This document shows, in pieces, positions 19,373 to 27,533 of a DNA stretch of 64,000 nucleotides. The DNA is from Sphingobium yanoikuyae (lineage in GTDB: Bacteria > Pseudomonadota > Alphaproteobacteria > Sphingomonadales > Sphingomonadaceae), in assembly GCF_034424525.1 (NCBI RefSeq), contig NZ_CP139979.1:3621001-3685000 (forward strand), written 5' to 3'. Numbering within the stretch: position 1 is the first letter of the stretch; the number at the start of each line of letters is the position of its first letter. The notes below the pieces were generated by a model. That model saw only the letters and a program-made list of their open reading frames with translations. It was not told where the DNA came from and ran no database searches. A program made the position numbers and the translations under genes.

Positions 19373-19377
19373 TCCCC

Positions 19378-19698
19378 ATGCGCCATTTTGCCCGCCCCCT
19401 GACCTTCGCCGCCCTGTCGGGCGCGCTGCTTCTTGCCGCCTGCGGCAAGAAGGAAGAGGAAGCCCCGGCGACCAATAATCTGGTCGAACCGCCGGTCGAG
19501 AATGTCATCGTGAACGAGCCGGAAGCGCTGCCGCCCGAGCCGGAAAATGTCGTCACCCCGACTCCGGCACCGCCGCCGTCCGTGTCGGAACAGCAGCAGA
19601 TTCTGGATGATGCCGAAGCCAGCGGCATGACCTCGCGCCTGCGCGAAAACGGCGAGGGGAGCCAGGGAGCGGACGAAGCGGGCAATAGCAGCCTGTGA
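19378..19698 (+). CDS. Small putative lipoprotein
   Basis: 106 residues. Lipobox LLAAC with Cys21, then a disordered, Glu/Pro/Asn-rich region (KKEEEAPATNN, PPEPENVVTPTPAPPP) and a short predicted helix. No domain recognised. It follows the transpeptidase by 5 bases and probably shares its transcript, so a role in the cell envelope is likely; the low-complexity part may act as a periplasmic tether. Confidence 0.65.
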   Translation: MRHFARPLTFAALSGALLLAACGKKEEEAPATNNLVEPPVENVIVNEPEALPPEPENVVTPTPAPPPSVSEQQQILDDAEASGMTSRLRENGEGSQGADEAGNSSL

Positions 19699-19705
19699 CG
19701 AAGGG

Positions 19706-19736
19706 CGCCCCCGTCTTGGAGCGGGGGCGTTGATTT
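19706..19736 (+). terminator. Rho-independent terminator after the lipoprotein gene
   Basis: An 8-bp GC stem (CGCCCCCG 19706-19713 with CGGGGGCG 19722-19729), 8-base loop, then TTGATTTGTT. Confidence 0.75.
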
Positions 19737-19750
19737 GTTATAGACGGCAC

Positions 19751-20434
19751 ATGGATCGCCGCAAATTCACGAAGTTCGCTTTAAGCGGACTCGCCTTCTC
19801 GTTTTTGACCGACAGTGTTGGCAAGGCCGCACTTCCGGTAGCGCCTGAACCCGCGAACCGTCCTCCGGTTCCCGCGACTCCATCGGCCGCATCGATTTTT
19901 TCGCGCAAGCCCTATGCGCTGCTGCTGGAAGAGGCCAAGGCCGCGCTCGACCAGCATGCGCGCGACTTCACCCTGCGCGACCGCATCGCCATCGCCGACT
20001 TCAACGCGCCGTCGAAGGAATTTCGCTTCCATATCGTCAACCTGATCGGTGGCCAGGCCAACAGCTATCTGGTGTCGCACGGCCGCGGGTCCGATCCGGG
20101 CCATTCGGGCTGGCTGCAGAGCTTTTCCAACGAGCCCAATTCGCTCGCCAGTTCGTCGGGCGCCTACAAGACGCTGACCGTCTATGACGGCCAGCATGGC
20201 CGGTCGATGCGGCTGGCGGGGCTCGATCCGCAGAACAACAATGCCGAAATGCGCGCCATCGTCATCCATGGCGCCGACTATGTCAGCGAGGACCATGTCG
20301 CCGCCTGGGGCAAGTGCGGCCGTAGCGAGGGCTGTTTCGCGCTCGCCCGCCACATGGTGCCGCAGGTATTGGGCATGCTCGGGCCGGGCCGCATGGTCTA
20401 TGCCAACAAGATTACCGGCATGGTCGAAGCCTGA
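19751..20434 (+). CDS. Murein L,D-transpeptidase catalytic-domain family protein (YkuD_2 type)
   Basis: 227 residues. A twin-arginine-like start (MDRRKFTKFALSG) suggests export by Tat or a Sec/Tat hybrid. The rest fits the YkuD_2 family: NLIGGQANSYLVSHGRGSDPGHSG, the catalytic-type His in AIVIHGADYVSE, and Cys in CGRSEGCFAL. The family is predicted to cut or join murein peptides but is little studied. The start at 19751 is preferred over 19730, which lies in the terminator. It is next to another L,D-transpeptidase but separately terminated. Confidence 0.82.
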   Translation: MDRRKFTKFALSGLAFSFLTDSVGKAALPVAPEPANRPPVPATPSAASIFSRKPYALLLEEAKAALDQHARDFTLRDRIAIADFNAPSKEFRFHIVNLIGGQANSYLVSHGRGSDPGHSGWLQSFSNEPNSLASSSGAYKTLTVYDGQHGRSMRLAGLDPQNNNAEMRAIVIHGADYVSEDHVAAWGKCGRSEGCFALARHMVPQVLGMLGPGRMVYANKITGMVEA

Positions 20435-20442
20435 CCGGCAAA

Positions 20443-20470
20443 GGCCCCGCCCGGTGATCCGGGCGAGGCC
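20443..20470. terminator. Bidirectional hairpin between convergent genes
   Basis: 12-bp stem with one mismatch (20443-20454 and 20459-20470), four-base loop; it lies between the YkuD_2 gene and the minus-strand TPR-like gene. No clear T-run. Confidence 0.5.
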
Positions 20471-20479
20471 TCTTCATGC

Positions 20480-21205
20480 TCAGCCGGCCTTGACGCCGCT
20501 CAGCGCCTGAGCGGCAGGCTTGTTCGACGCATCGACCGAACCGTCGGCCAGCATCGCCTTGCTCATCGTCGCCGCTTCGGTCTTGAGCGCGGCATCGTCG
20601 GTCGCCTGGCTGGCGCCGATCAGCGCCGACAGCAGGATATTCTTCGTCACCGGATCGGCCGCATTGGCGGCCGCCGACTTGCGGGCCAGGCCCAGCGCTT
20701 CCTGATAGAGCGGCGCAGAACCGGCCTTGTCCTGCGCGCCCAGCTTCTGGTTGCCCAGCTGGATCAGGATACCGGCCAGGATGTTGCGGCTGGTGGCATC
20801 GGCGGGCTTGGCCTCCACCACCTTGCGCCAGTGCGGCAGGGATTCGCCATAAAGCGCGATCACCTTGTCCATCTTGCCGAGCGCGCCTTGGGCAGCGGCA
20901 TCGGCATAAAGCGCGTTGGCGAGGAAATTGACATTGTCGATCTTGGTCGGGTCGACCTCCACCGCGGTGCGGATGGCGGGCATCGCCGCCTCATATTTGG
21001 TCGCGGCGGTGGCATTGTCGCCCGCCTGCAGCGCGGTCTGGCCGGCGGTGAAATCGGTCACCGCCTGGTTGAAGGCGTTGATCTGTTCGGGGGTCATCTG
21101 GCCGGCGGCGGGGGCAGCGGTGGCTGCGGGGGCATCCTGTGCCAGGGCCGGTGCGGCGAGGGTGGAAAGGGCAAGAAAGGCAGGAACCAAAAGGCGGGAC
21201 TGCAA
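20480..21205 (-). CDS. Secreted tetratricopeptide-like protein
   Basis: 241 residues from a TTG at 21205, which has GGGAGA 8 bases upstream and opens directly into a signal peptide (MQSRLLVPAFLALSTLAAPALAQ). The mature part is Ala-rich helical repeat sequence (AFNQAVTDFTAGQTALQAGDNATAA, AALYADAAAQGALGKMDKVIALY) consistent with three to five TPR-like helical pairs. The longer frame to 21439 lacks a signal peptide. Function unknown; likely a periplasmic scaffold. Confidence 0.72.
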   Translation of the reverse strand: MQSRLLVPAFLALSTLAAPALAQDAPAATAAPAAGQMTPEQINAFNQAVTDFTAGQTALQAGDNATAATKYEAAMPAIRTAVEVDPTKIDNVNFLANALYADAAAQGALGKMDKVIALYGESLPHWRKVVEAKPADATSRNILAGILIQLGNQKLGAQDKAGSAPLYQEALGLARKSAAANAADPVTKNILLSALIGASQATDDAALKTEAATMSKAMLADGSVDASNKPAAQALSGVKAG

Positions 21206-21303
21206 GGTCAGGGTCTCCCTGGTCGTTGATCCAATGTGGCGGATGCAGTCAGGGCATCTGCCAACACAAGAATGAACGAACGAGCGGTCCCGTTCCCAGC
21301 CCT

Positions 21304-21999
21304 CTAGGCTCGTGCCATCCCGCAAAAGGCTCGACCCACGGCAAACTCGCCCGCGCGGCGCGCCGAACGGGCCAGCGCTTCGGCATCCTCGCCCCATTGT
21401 TCGGCCTGCCAGCGCTCGTCGATCTCGGCCGCTTCCCATACGGAATCCGCATCGAACGCTTCTTCCAGCACCGCCAGGCCGCAGACCAGCGATCCGCTCA
21501 AGGTCACCAGCCGCGACAGGCCGGCCAGGGTGAAGGGATCAAGTCCGTCCACCGCGGCCGCCAGCCGTTCCAGCGTCGCGTCAGGCTGGGCGACATGGAT
21601 GATGCCCTGGGTGGTGACGAAAGCGACGTCGTAGCGGGCGCGCGCCCAATCGAGCAGCGGATCCCAGGCGGCGGCCTGACGCGCGACAAACGCCTCCGGC
21701 CCCTCGGCCCGATAGCAGAGCATGTCGGTGCCGCCATATTCGGCGATGTCGGCCGCGAATTTCGCGCGGTTGCCGGCGATATGGTCGATCGCCGCATTGG
21801 CAAGGCCGGTGAAGGCCATGGTCGCCGGATCGACCGTCTCGCCCTGGTCGCGCCATTCCTGCGCCACCGCCTCCGCCAGCACCGCATTGGGGAGCGCCAG
21901 TTCGGCACGGGCCGGCGTGCGCACCGGGCGGCCATCCAGCCGTATCGCGAAACCGGCTTCGACCGGTTCGACCGTCACATCCTTGTAGAAACGCTTCAC
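21304..21999 (-). CDS. ATP12-type F1-ATPase assembly chaperone
   Basis: 231-residue member of the ATP12 family, which in mitochondria holds the F1 alpha subunit before assembly. It begins KRFYKDVTVEPVEAGFAIRL after a GTG start at 21999, the family's usual first strand, and has GRPVRTPARAELALPN, EWRDQGETVDPATMAFTGLAN and the conserved TDMLCYRAEGP. The GTG overlaps the stop of the upstream small membrane gene by 4 bases. It is the last gene of the crcB operon. Confidence 0.9.
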   Translation of the reverse strand: MKRFYKDVTVEPVEAGFAIRLDGRPVRTPARAELALPNAVLAEAVAQEWRDQGETVDPATMAFTGLANAAIDHIAGNRAKFAADIAEYGGTDMLCYRAEGPEAFVARQAAAWDPLLDWARARYDVAFVTTQGIIHVAQPDATLERLAAAVDGLDPFTLAGLSRLVTLSGSLVCGLAVLEEAFDADSVWEAAEIDERWQAEQWGEDAEALARSARRAGEFAVGRAFCGMARA

Positions 22000-22250
22000 G
22001 GGCGGCTCCGCTTGAACAGGGCCAGCATCAGGCGCGGCACGATGATGAACTGGAACAGGCCGGCGACGACCATGATCAGGCCGAACGCCTTGGCCTTGTC
22101 GCCCTGTACCCAGGAAAAGCGCTGCATGATGGCGAGGAAGCCGAACATGACGAGGAAAGCACCCGACAGGCGGAACAGGCCAAGCGCGAAATGGCGCTGG
22201 CGCGCGATCTTCTCCGGGTCGACCGGCGGGATGGGAGGCATGTCGTTCAT
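21996..22250 (-). CDS. Small two-helix membrane protein
   Basis: 84 residues: a Pro-rich head (MNDMPPIPPVDPEKIARQR) then two membrane helices (about 22-42 and 55-76) and a basic tail. Conserved-looking but not a named family. It overlaps its neighbours by four bases on both sides, which supports translation within the operon. Confidence 0.68.
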   Translation of the reverse strand: MNDMPPIPPVDPEKIARQRHFALGLFRLSGAFLVMFGFLAIMQRFSWVQGDKAKAFGLIMVVAGLFQFIIVPRLMLALFKRSRP

Positions 22251-22906
22251 GGCGCGTCGATATGGCGGCGCAACTCGTCGCTGTCCATCGCCACCGCATG
22301 AGCGCCAGCCTGCACCAGTTCGGCTGGCGCATGATAGCCCCAGCCGACGCCGATCGCGCGGGTGCCGGCGGCCAGCCCCATGTCGATGTCGAAATGGGTA
22401 TCGCCGATCATCACCGTGGTTTCGGGCACCGCGCCCGCCTCCGCCATCGCCTGCAGCAGCATCGAAGGGTGCGGCTTGGACGGGTGGCGATCGGCGGTCT
22501 GCAGGGTCACGAAATGATGGGCCAGCTCATGATGGGCAAGACACAGGTTGAGGCCGCGATCGGACTTGCCGGTGGCCACGCCCAACAACCAGCCATCGCC
22601 GTCCAGTGCCCGCACCAGGTCTGCCATGCCGGAATAGAGCGGCTCGGAAACGGCATTGGCGCTGCGCAGGGCGTGGAAAGCCGCCTTGTAGCGATCGGTC
22701 AGCAACTGATGATAGTCCGGCTCCGCATCGGGCAGCAGCCGGGCCATCGCATGGGGCAGCGACAGGCCGACGATCGACAGGATCGCCAGCCGATCGGGCG
22801 GCACCAGCTTCTCGCCCTCGAAGGCATGGGCCATCGCAGTGCAAATGCTGTGCTGGCTATCGACCAGCGTGCCGTCGCAATCGAAGACGGCAAGGCGGTT
22901 GCTCAT
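22247..22906 (-). CDS. HAD-superfamily phosphatase (phosphoglycolate phosphatase-like)
   Basis: About 219 residues. Motif I FDCDGTLVD (Asp9, Asp11), motif II VATGKSDRGL, motif III Lys in HPSKPHP, and motif IV VMIGDTHFDIDMG are all present, with a helical cap domain between motifs I and II. It is related to Gph/PpaX-type enzymes; the actual substrate is uncertain. Start taken at the ATG at 22906; 22918 is in frame but would overlap the rluA-type stop. Confidence 0.87.
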   Translation of the reverse strand: MSNRLAVFDCDGTLVDSQHSICTAMAHAFEGEKLVPPDRLAILSIVGLSLPHAMARLLPDAEPDYHQLLTDRYKAAFHALRSANAVSEPLYSGMADLVRALDGDGWLLGVATGKSDRGLNLCLAHHELAHHFVTLQTADRHPSKPHPSMLLQAMAEAGAVPETTVMIGDTHFDIDMGLAAGTRAIGVGWGYHAPAELVQAGAHAVAMDSDELRRHIDAP

Positions 22907-22917
22907 GCCCCCGCCCA

Positions 22918-24270
22918 TTATTTCTCGCCGCGACCGCGCCGTTCGCCGCGGCGCCCCTTGCGGATCTGCTTGGCATGGGCGCGGGCCGCCTTCTTCTCAT
23001 CCTCGCGGGTCGGCGTCCGGTCGATCTCGTCATCCAGCGGCATATCGCCCAGCGACAGGTCGAAGCCGAGCGCGATCAGGCTGTTGAGGAAATGTTCGGG
23101 CAGCTCCGCCTTCATGTCGATGCGGCCGCCATCGGGATGATCGACCCGGATGCGACGGGCATGGAGGTGCATCTTGCGGCTGATCGAACCGGACAGGAAA
23201 CTGTCCTTGCCGCCATATTTGCCGTCGCCGACCAGCGGGTGGCCGATCGCCGCCATATGGACGCGCAACTGGTGGGTGCGGCCGGTATAAGGCTGCAACT
23301 CGACCCAGGCGGCGCGGTTGCCGGCCCGTTCGATCACACGATAGCGGGTGCGGGCGGGCAGGCCCTCTTCCTCGTCCACATGCATCTTCTCGCCGCCGGT
23401 GCCCGGCTGCTTGGTGATCGGCAGTTCGATCATGCCATCGTCGATGCTGGGCACGCCGATGACGATCGCCCAATAGACCTTCCGCGCGGTGCGGCTGGAA
23501 AATGCCTTGGCGAAATGCGCGGCCGAGCGGCTGGAGCGGGCGAGCAGCAGCGCGCCCGACGTATCCTTGTCCAGCCGATGGACCAGCTTGGGCCGGGATT
23601 CCGCGTCGAAGATCAGCCCGTCGAGCAGACGGTCGACATGCTCGTCGGTCTTGGTTCCGCCCTGGGTAGCGAGGCCCGGCGGCTTGTTGATGACGATCGC
23701 CTGCTTGTCGCGGTGGATCACCATGTCCTGGACATAGGCGATCTCGTCCTCGGTCAGGTCGATGACGCGGACGCGCTTGGGCTTGTCGGCCGCCGCCACC
23801 TTGGGCTCGGCCGGCGGCACGCGGATCATCTGGCCTTCGGCGATGCGGTCGCCGGGCGCGGCGCGGGCGCCATCGACACGCAACTGGCCGGTACGCGACC
23901 AGCGCGACACGATGTTGAAGCCGACATCGGGCAAATGCCGCTGGAACCAGCGGTCGAGGCGGATGCCATCATCATCGGCCTGCACGCGATATTGCCGCAC
24001 GTCCAGGCTGACGCCCTTGGCCGGATTGGGCTTGGCCGCGACCGCCGGGGCCGGTGCCGCCGCCTTGGCGGCGGGCGCCTTGGTGCGGGGCTTACCCACT
24101 GACTTGGCGCCGGGCTTGAACGGCCGGTCGCCATCCTGCTTGCGCGCACTCGCCGCCTTGGCACCGCCACGGGCACGACCGGGCGCGCCGCTGCGCCCTG
24201 CGGGCTTGCTACCGCCGGGCTTGCCGCCCCGTGCCGGACCGCCGGATTTGCCGGGAGGACGCCCCTTCAT
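22918..24270 (-). CDS. RluA-family 23S rRNA pseudouridine synthase (RluC-like)
   Basis: 450 residues, longer than the usual 320. Residues 1-95 are a Gly/Lys/Arg/Ala-rich unstructured head; an S4 RNA-binding domain follows (about 98-150), then the catalytic domain with Asp234 in HRLDKDTSG and the later PYTGRTHQLRVHMAAIGHPL. The C-terminus is again very basic (KKAARAHAKQIRKGRRG). Like RluC/RluD it should modify uridines in large-subunit rRNA; the exact site cannot be told. It overlaps crcB by 4 bases. Confidence 0.9.
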   Translation of the reverse strand: MKGRPPGKSGGPARGGKPGGSKPAGRSGAPGRARGGAKAASARKQDGDRPFKPGAKSVGKPRTKAPAAKAAAPAPAVAAKPNPAKGVSLDVRQYRVQADDDGIRLDRWFQRHLPDVGFNIVSRWSRTGQLRVDGARAAPGDRIAEGQMIRVPPAEPKVAAADKPKRVRVIDLTEDEIAYVQDMVIHRDKQAIVINKPPGLATQGGTKTDEHVDRLLDGLIFDAESRPKLVHRLDKDTSGALLLARSSRSAAHFAKAFSSRTARKVYWAIVIGVPSIDDGMIELPITKQPGTGGEKMHVDEEEGLPARTRYRVIERAGNRAAWVELQPYTGRTHQLRVHMAAIGHPLVGDGKYGGKDSFLSGSISRKMHLHARRIRVDHPDGGRIDMKAELPEHFLNSLIALGFDLSLGDMPLDDEIDRTPTREDEKKAARAHAKQIRKGRRGERRGRGEK

Positions 24271-24653
24271 GCCGCAACACTCCGCATAACCGTAAGACCC
24301 AGCGCCAGCGCGGCCACCGCGCCGACCAGCGAGAAGAGCGCATAGCCCAGCGCCAGGCCGATCTGGCCGCGCTCGATCATCAGCATCGTCTCCAGGCTGA
24401 AGGAGGAAAAGGTGGTGAAGCCGCCCAGCACGCCGACGCCGAGCAGCAGCCGCATCGGCTCACCCGATACGGTGCTGCCGCGCGCCAGCCATCCGGCGAG
24501 CAGGCCCATGGCGAAACCGCCGATCAGATTGGCGGCAAAAGTGCCCCAGGGCCAGGCCGCGCCGGGCGCCATCTGCCCGGCGAACCGCCCCAGCAGATAG
24601 CGCAGCGCCGCGCCAACCGCGCCGCCGCCCATAACAAGGAAGATATTGGTCAT
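24267..24653 (-). CDS. crcB: Fluoride channel CrcB/Fluc
   Basis: 128-residue four-helix membrane protein that forms dual-topology dimers exporting fluoride. Signature GTFAANLIGGFAMGLLAG in helix 2 and GGFTTFSSFSLETM, the Phe-box/Ser region of helix 3, are clear. Start at the ATG at 24653. No fluoride riboswitch is visible in the leader. It is the first gene of an operon whose genes mostly overlap by 4 bases. Confidence 0.93.
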   Translation of the reverse strand: MTNIFLVMGGGAVGAALRYLLGRFAGQMAPGAAWPWGTFAANLIGGFAMGLLAGWLARGSTVSGEPMRLLLGVGVLGGFTTFSSFSLETMLMIERGQIGLALGYALFSLVGAVAALALGLTVMRSVAA

Positions 24654-24697
24654 GATTTTCGCCCTATCGCGATTCCGCCAAAGGGGAAAGGACGCAT

Positions 24698-25660
24698 TCA
24701 GGCGGCGATGCTGGCCTCTGCCGGGATCGGACGGCGATGGGCGGCGATGCAACTCAGCACCGAGAGGATCACCAGCACGAATGCCGTGCCCTCCAAGGGC
24801 GTCGGCAGCCGCGCTTCCCAGATGAAACCATAGGGCAGGGCAAAGCCGGTTTCGAACAGGATCATCTGTCCCACCATGGTGAGCGGCAGCAGCCGGGTCA
24901 TGCGATTCCACAGCGCATTGCCGACGATCGAGGCGAACAGGGCGACAGCGATCACGACAGCCGCAAAGCGGGTCCAGTCGGCCGCGTCATGCGTGCCACT
25001 GCCGAGCCACGGCACCAACGGCAGGAACAGCAGCGCCTGCGCCCCGGTGGCAAGGCCGATCAGGAAATTCCAGTCCTGCGACGTGATACCGTCCATCCGC
25101 CGCAGCCAATGGGCATTGCCGATCGCAAAGGCGGTCCAGGAAATCAGCGCGCCGACCGCGCAGGCAAAGCCGATGATCCGCGTCGCCACCGCGCCCCCGC
25201 CCGGCATGACGATCGCCTGCCAGCCAATGCACAGCGCACCCGCGATACAGAGTAGCAGCGACGGCGCCAGATGCCGCAGCGGCACCGCGCCCGCCTGCCG
25301 GCTGCCGACGATGGTCACCGCCACCGGCAGGAAGCCGACCACCAGCGAGGTCATGGCAATGCCACCCATCTGCACCGCGCTCACCAGCAGCACATAATAA
25401 AAGAGGTTCCCCGCCAGCGCGAGCCAGGCCAGCGCCCACAATATGCGCGGCGTCAGCAGCGGCCGGATCGTCCGCCATCGCGGCGCGACCAGCAGCACGG
25501 ACATCAGCCCATAGACCAGATAGCGACCGATCGCCTGTTCGAGCGGACTGAAACCGGGCACGATCTCGGGCGCCAGGAAGACGAGGCCCCAGAGCGCCCC
25601 CGCCCCCATGCCGCAAAAGATGCCGGCCAGGATCGCGCCGGATGCTCGTGACTGGTTCAT
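24698..25660 (-). CDS. DMT-superfamily (EamA-like) transporter
   Basis: 320 residues with ten hydrophobic helices in two halves, typical of drug/metabolite transporters. Motifs such as GALWGLVFLAPEIVPGF and LVVGFLPVAVTIVG match the family; direction is likely export of amino acids or drugs. It is divergent from an Lrp-type regulator, and a 12-bp palindrome lies between them, so control by that regulator is a natural inference. Confidence 0.86.
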   Translation of the reverse strand: MNQSRASGAILAGIFCGMGAGALWGLVFLAPEIVPGFSPLEQAIGRYLVYGLMSVLLVAPRWRTIRPLLTPRILWALAWLALAGNLFYYVLLVSAVQMGGIAMTSLVVGFLPVAVTIVGSRQAGAVPLRHLAPSLLLCIAGALCIGWQAIVMPGGGAVATRIIGFACAVGALISWTAFAIGNAHWLRRMDGITSQDWNFLIGLATGAQALLFLPLVPWLGSGTHDAADWTRFAAVVIAVALFASIVGNALWNRMTRLLPLTMVGQMILFETGFALPYGFIWEARLPTPLEGTAFVLVILSVLSCIAAHRRPIPAEASIAA

Positions 25661-25731
25661 GCTCGCATTCCGCCTGTCGAAAATTCAGGTGACGGGAAAT
25701 ATCATCATCGACATGAGAAAGGCGCTCTTGA

Positions 25732-25743
25732 TTGACCGGTCAA
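25732..25743. promoter_or_regulatory. 12-bp palindrome between transporter and Lrp-type gene
   Basis: TTGACCGGTCAA, perfect, 20 bases before the Lrp-type start and 71 before the divergent transporter start. A reasonable operator for the adjacent regulator; inferred only. Confidence 0.4.
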
Positions 25744-25763
25744 ATGCAACAATTACTCATTTC

Positions 25764-26237
25764 ATGAACCAGACCACCAAGATCGACCTTTTCGACCGGG
25801 CGATCCTGCGCCTGATCCAGCGCGACACTCGCATGCCCCAGCGCGCAATTGCCGAGGCGGTCAACCTGTCGACCGCCGCCGTGCAGCGCCGCATCGCCGC
25901 GATGGAGCGCAGCGGCGTGATCGTGCGCAATGTCGCGATCGTCGATCCCGATCAGGTGGGCCTGGGCGTGACATCGATCGTCGAGGTCAATCTGGTCGAT
26001 GAAAAGGCGGCGCGCGTCGACAAGGCCAAGCAATTGTTCCGCGACGCGCCCGAAGTGCAGCAATGCTATTATGTCACCGGCGGCCGCAGCTTCATCATGC
26101 TGATCGTCGCGCCCGACATGCGCAGTTATGAAGCGATCACCCGCCGCCTGTTCGCGGAAAATGAATCGGTCGCCAGCTATCACAGCTATCTGGCGCTCAA
26201 CCGGGTGAAGGCGGGCATGGAACTGGTCATTCCCTGA
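25764..26237 (+). CDS. Lrp/AsnC-family transcriptional regulator
   Basis: 157 residues. N-terminal winged HTH (LFDRAILRLIQRDTRMPQRAIAEAV, then STAAVQRRIAAMERSGVI) and C-terminal RAM ligand domain with CYYVTGGRSFIMLIVAPD. The ATG at 25764 gives the standard start; the longer frame from 25608 runs into the transporter. Members often control an adjacent divergent amino-acid exporter, which fits the neighbouring DMT gene. Confidence 0.9.
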   Translation: MNQTTKIDLFDRAILRLIQRDTRMPQRAIAEAVNLSTAAVQRRIAAMERSGVIVRNVAIVDPDQVGLGVTSIVEVNLVDEKAARVDKAKQLFRDAPEVQQCYYVTGGRSFIMLIVAPDMRSYEAITRRLFAENESVASYHSYLALNRVKAGMELVIP

Positions 26238-26255
26238 TCCGTGCGCCGCTTCGGG

Positions 26256-27275
26256 TTACGGATTCGCCTCGATCGGAACCTGCTGCCGATCGGGACCACT
26301 GACCGCGGGCGGCGGCATCAGTTCGCGGATCACCCCCCAATAGCCCTGCGTAACGTGCGCATCGCGCGCATAGCGCGGATCGGACGCCATCAGATGCCGG
26401 TGCAACCGGCGCAGATTATGCCAGGGCACCGACGGGAACAGATGATGTTCCAGATGATAGCTGACATTGAGCGGCCCGATCAGTATCCGGTCGATCAGGG
26501 TCGGGATGACGGTGCGCGTGCCACGTATTTCCGTCTCGTCCGTGACGCCATTATGCTCCGCCATCGCCCGCAACCGGTTGAACACATTGGCCCAGATGAA
26601 CTGGGGAATCATGAACAGGCCCAATATCTGCCAGCGCCAGGGCGACCACAGGATCGCGCCATAGACCAGGACCGCCCAGACGATGTAGCGGATGCGCAGC
26701 GCCAGCCGGAAATCGAAGCCGAAGCGCATCGGATTGTGAAAATTGGACAAGGGCGACCAGATTCGCGCCGCCCGCGCCGCCCGATAATAGTTGAGGCCGG
26801 ACAGGCTCCGCAGCAGCAGCACGACCATGGCGCGCCCGCTTTTGGGGAAATGCTGGTCGGCATCCTTGCGCTGCACCCGATAATCATAGTCGCGCATCGT
26901 GTTGGTATGGCGATGATGCACCATATGGGCGACACGGTAGAGATCGATGCTCAGCGCCAGCGGATAGGCGACGAACAGGTCGCCGATCAGGTCGTTGACG
27001 CGCCGGTTGCTGAACAGCATCCCGTGACAAGCCTCATGCATCATCACCGCCAGAACCTGAATCCGCGTGCCGATGACGATGCCGGCGATCAGATAGGCCG
27101 GCCAGCGATCGGCCCGGATCGCGATCACGCAGGCGGCGATCATCACCGCCCATTGCAGCGCCAGCAGCAGCGCGTTGCGCCAGTTGGGCACGACCGACAA
27201 TTGCCGGATCAGCGGCAGGGTAGCACGCCGCGAGTAACGATAGCCGGGGCCACGTTCCTGGGCGATATCCTCCAT
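26256..27275 (-). CDS. Fatty acid desaturase family protein
   Basis: 339-residue membrane di-iron enzyme. Three His boxes: HEACH (80-84), HMVHHRHTN (117-125) and YHLEHHLFP near the C-terminus, with four membrane helices between. The substrate could be acyl lipid, carotenoid or sphingolipid; the family covers all three, and sphingolipid modification would be natural in a sphingomonad but is unproven. It is convergent with the Lrp gene. Confidence 0.88.
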   Translation of the reverse strand: MEDIAQERGPGYRYSRRATLPLIRQLSVVPNWRNALLLALQWAVMIAACVIAIRADRWPAYLIAGIVIGTRIQVLAVMMHEACHGMLFSNRRVNDLIGDLFVAYPLALSIDLYRVAHMVHHRHTNTMRDYDYRVQRKDADQHFPKSGRAMVVLLLRSLSGLNYYRAARAARIWSPLSNFHNPMRFGFDFRLALRIRYIVWAVLVYGAILWSPWRWQILGLFMIPQFIWANVFNRLRAMAEHNGVTDETEIRGTRTVIPTLIDRILIGPLNVSYHLEHHLFPSVPWHNLRRLHRHLMASDPRYARDAHVTQGYWGVIRELMPPPAVSGPDRQQVPIEANP

Positions 27276-27424
27276 GGAAACTGCCTCCCGACACCATGCC
27301 TGCCTGGGACGGAATGCTATGGTCGGCGCAGAACAGCGTCAAGCACGCCCCTTCTTTCCCATCAGCATTAACGGCTTGTTAGGCGCATGGCCGCAGAAGG
27401 ATCGCTTCCAATCGGTGGGGATCG

Positions 27425-27526
27425 ATGATGGTTGATATTGTTTTCGAATTTTCGGCGCGCATGCTGGCGCTCGGGCTGATCGTCGGCGGGCTGTACAGCC
27501 TGACCAAGGAAGCCGGCTTGCGCTAA
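27425..27526 (+). CDS. Possible 33-residue membrane microprotein
   Basis: MMVDIVFEFSARMLALGLIV starts a single hydrophobic helix, followed by a short charged end (GGLYSLTKEAGLR). It sits alone in the 258-base gap between two minus-strand genes. GTGGGG lies about 10 bases upstream as a modest ribosome site. Too short for firm judgement. Confidence 0.35.
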   Translation: MMVDIVFEFSARMLALGLIVGGLYSLTKEAGLR

Positions 27527-27533
27527 AGGCCAT

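Noticed and set aside
24654..24697. Fluoride riboswitch before crcB
   Set aside because: Only 44 bases separate crcB from the upstream gene, and the conserved riboswitch core was not seen.
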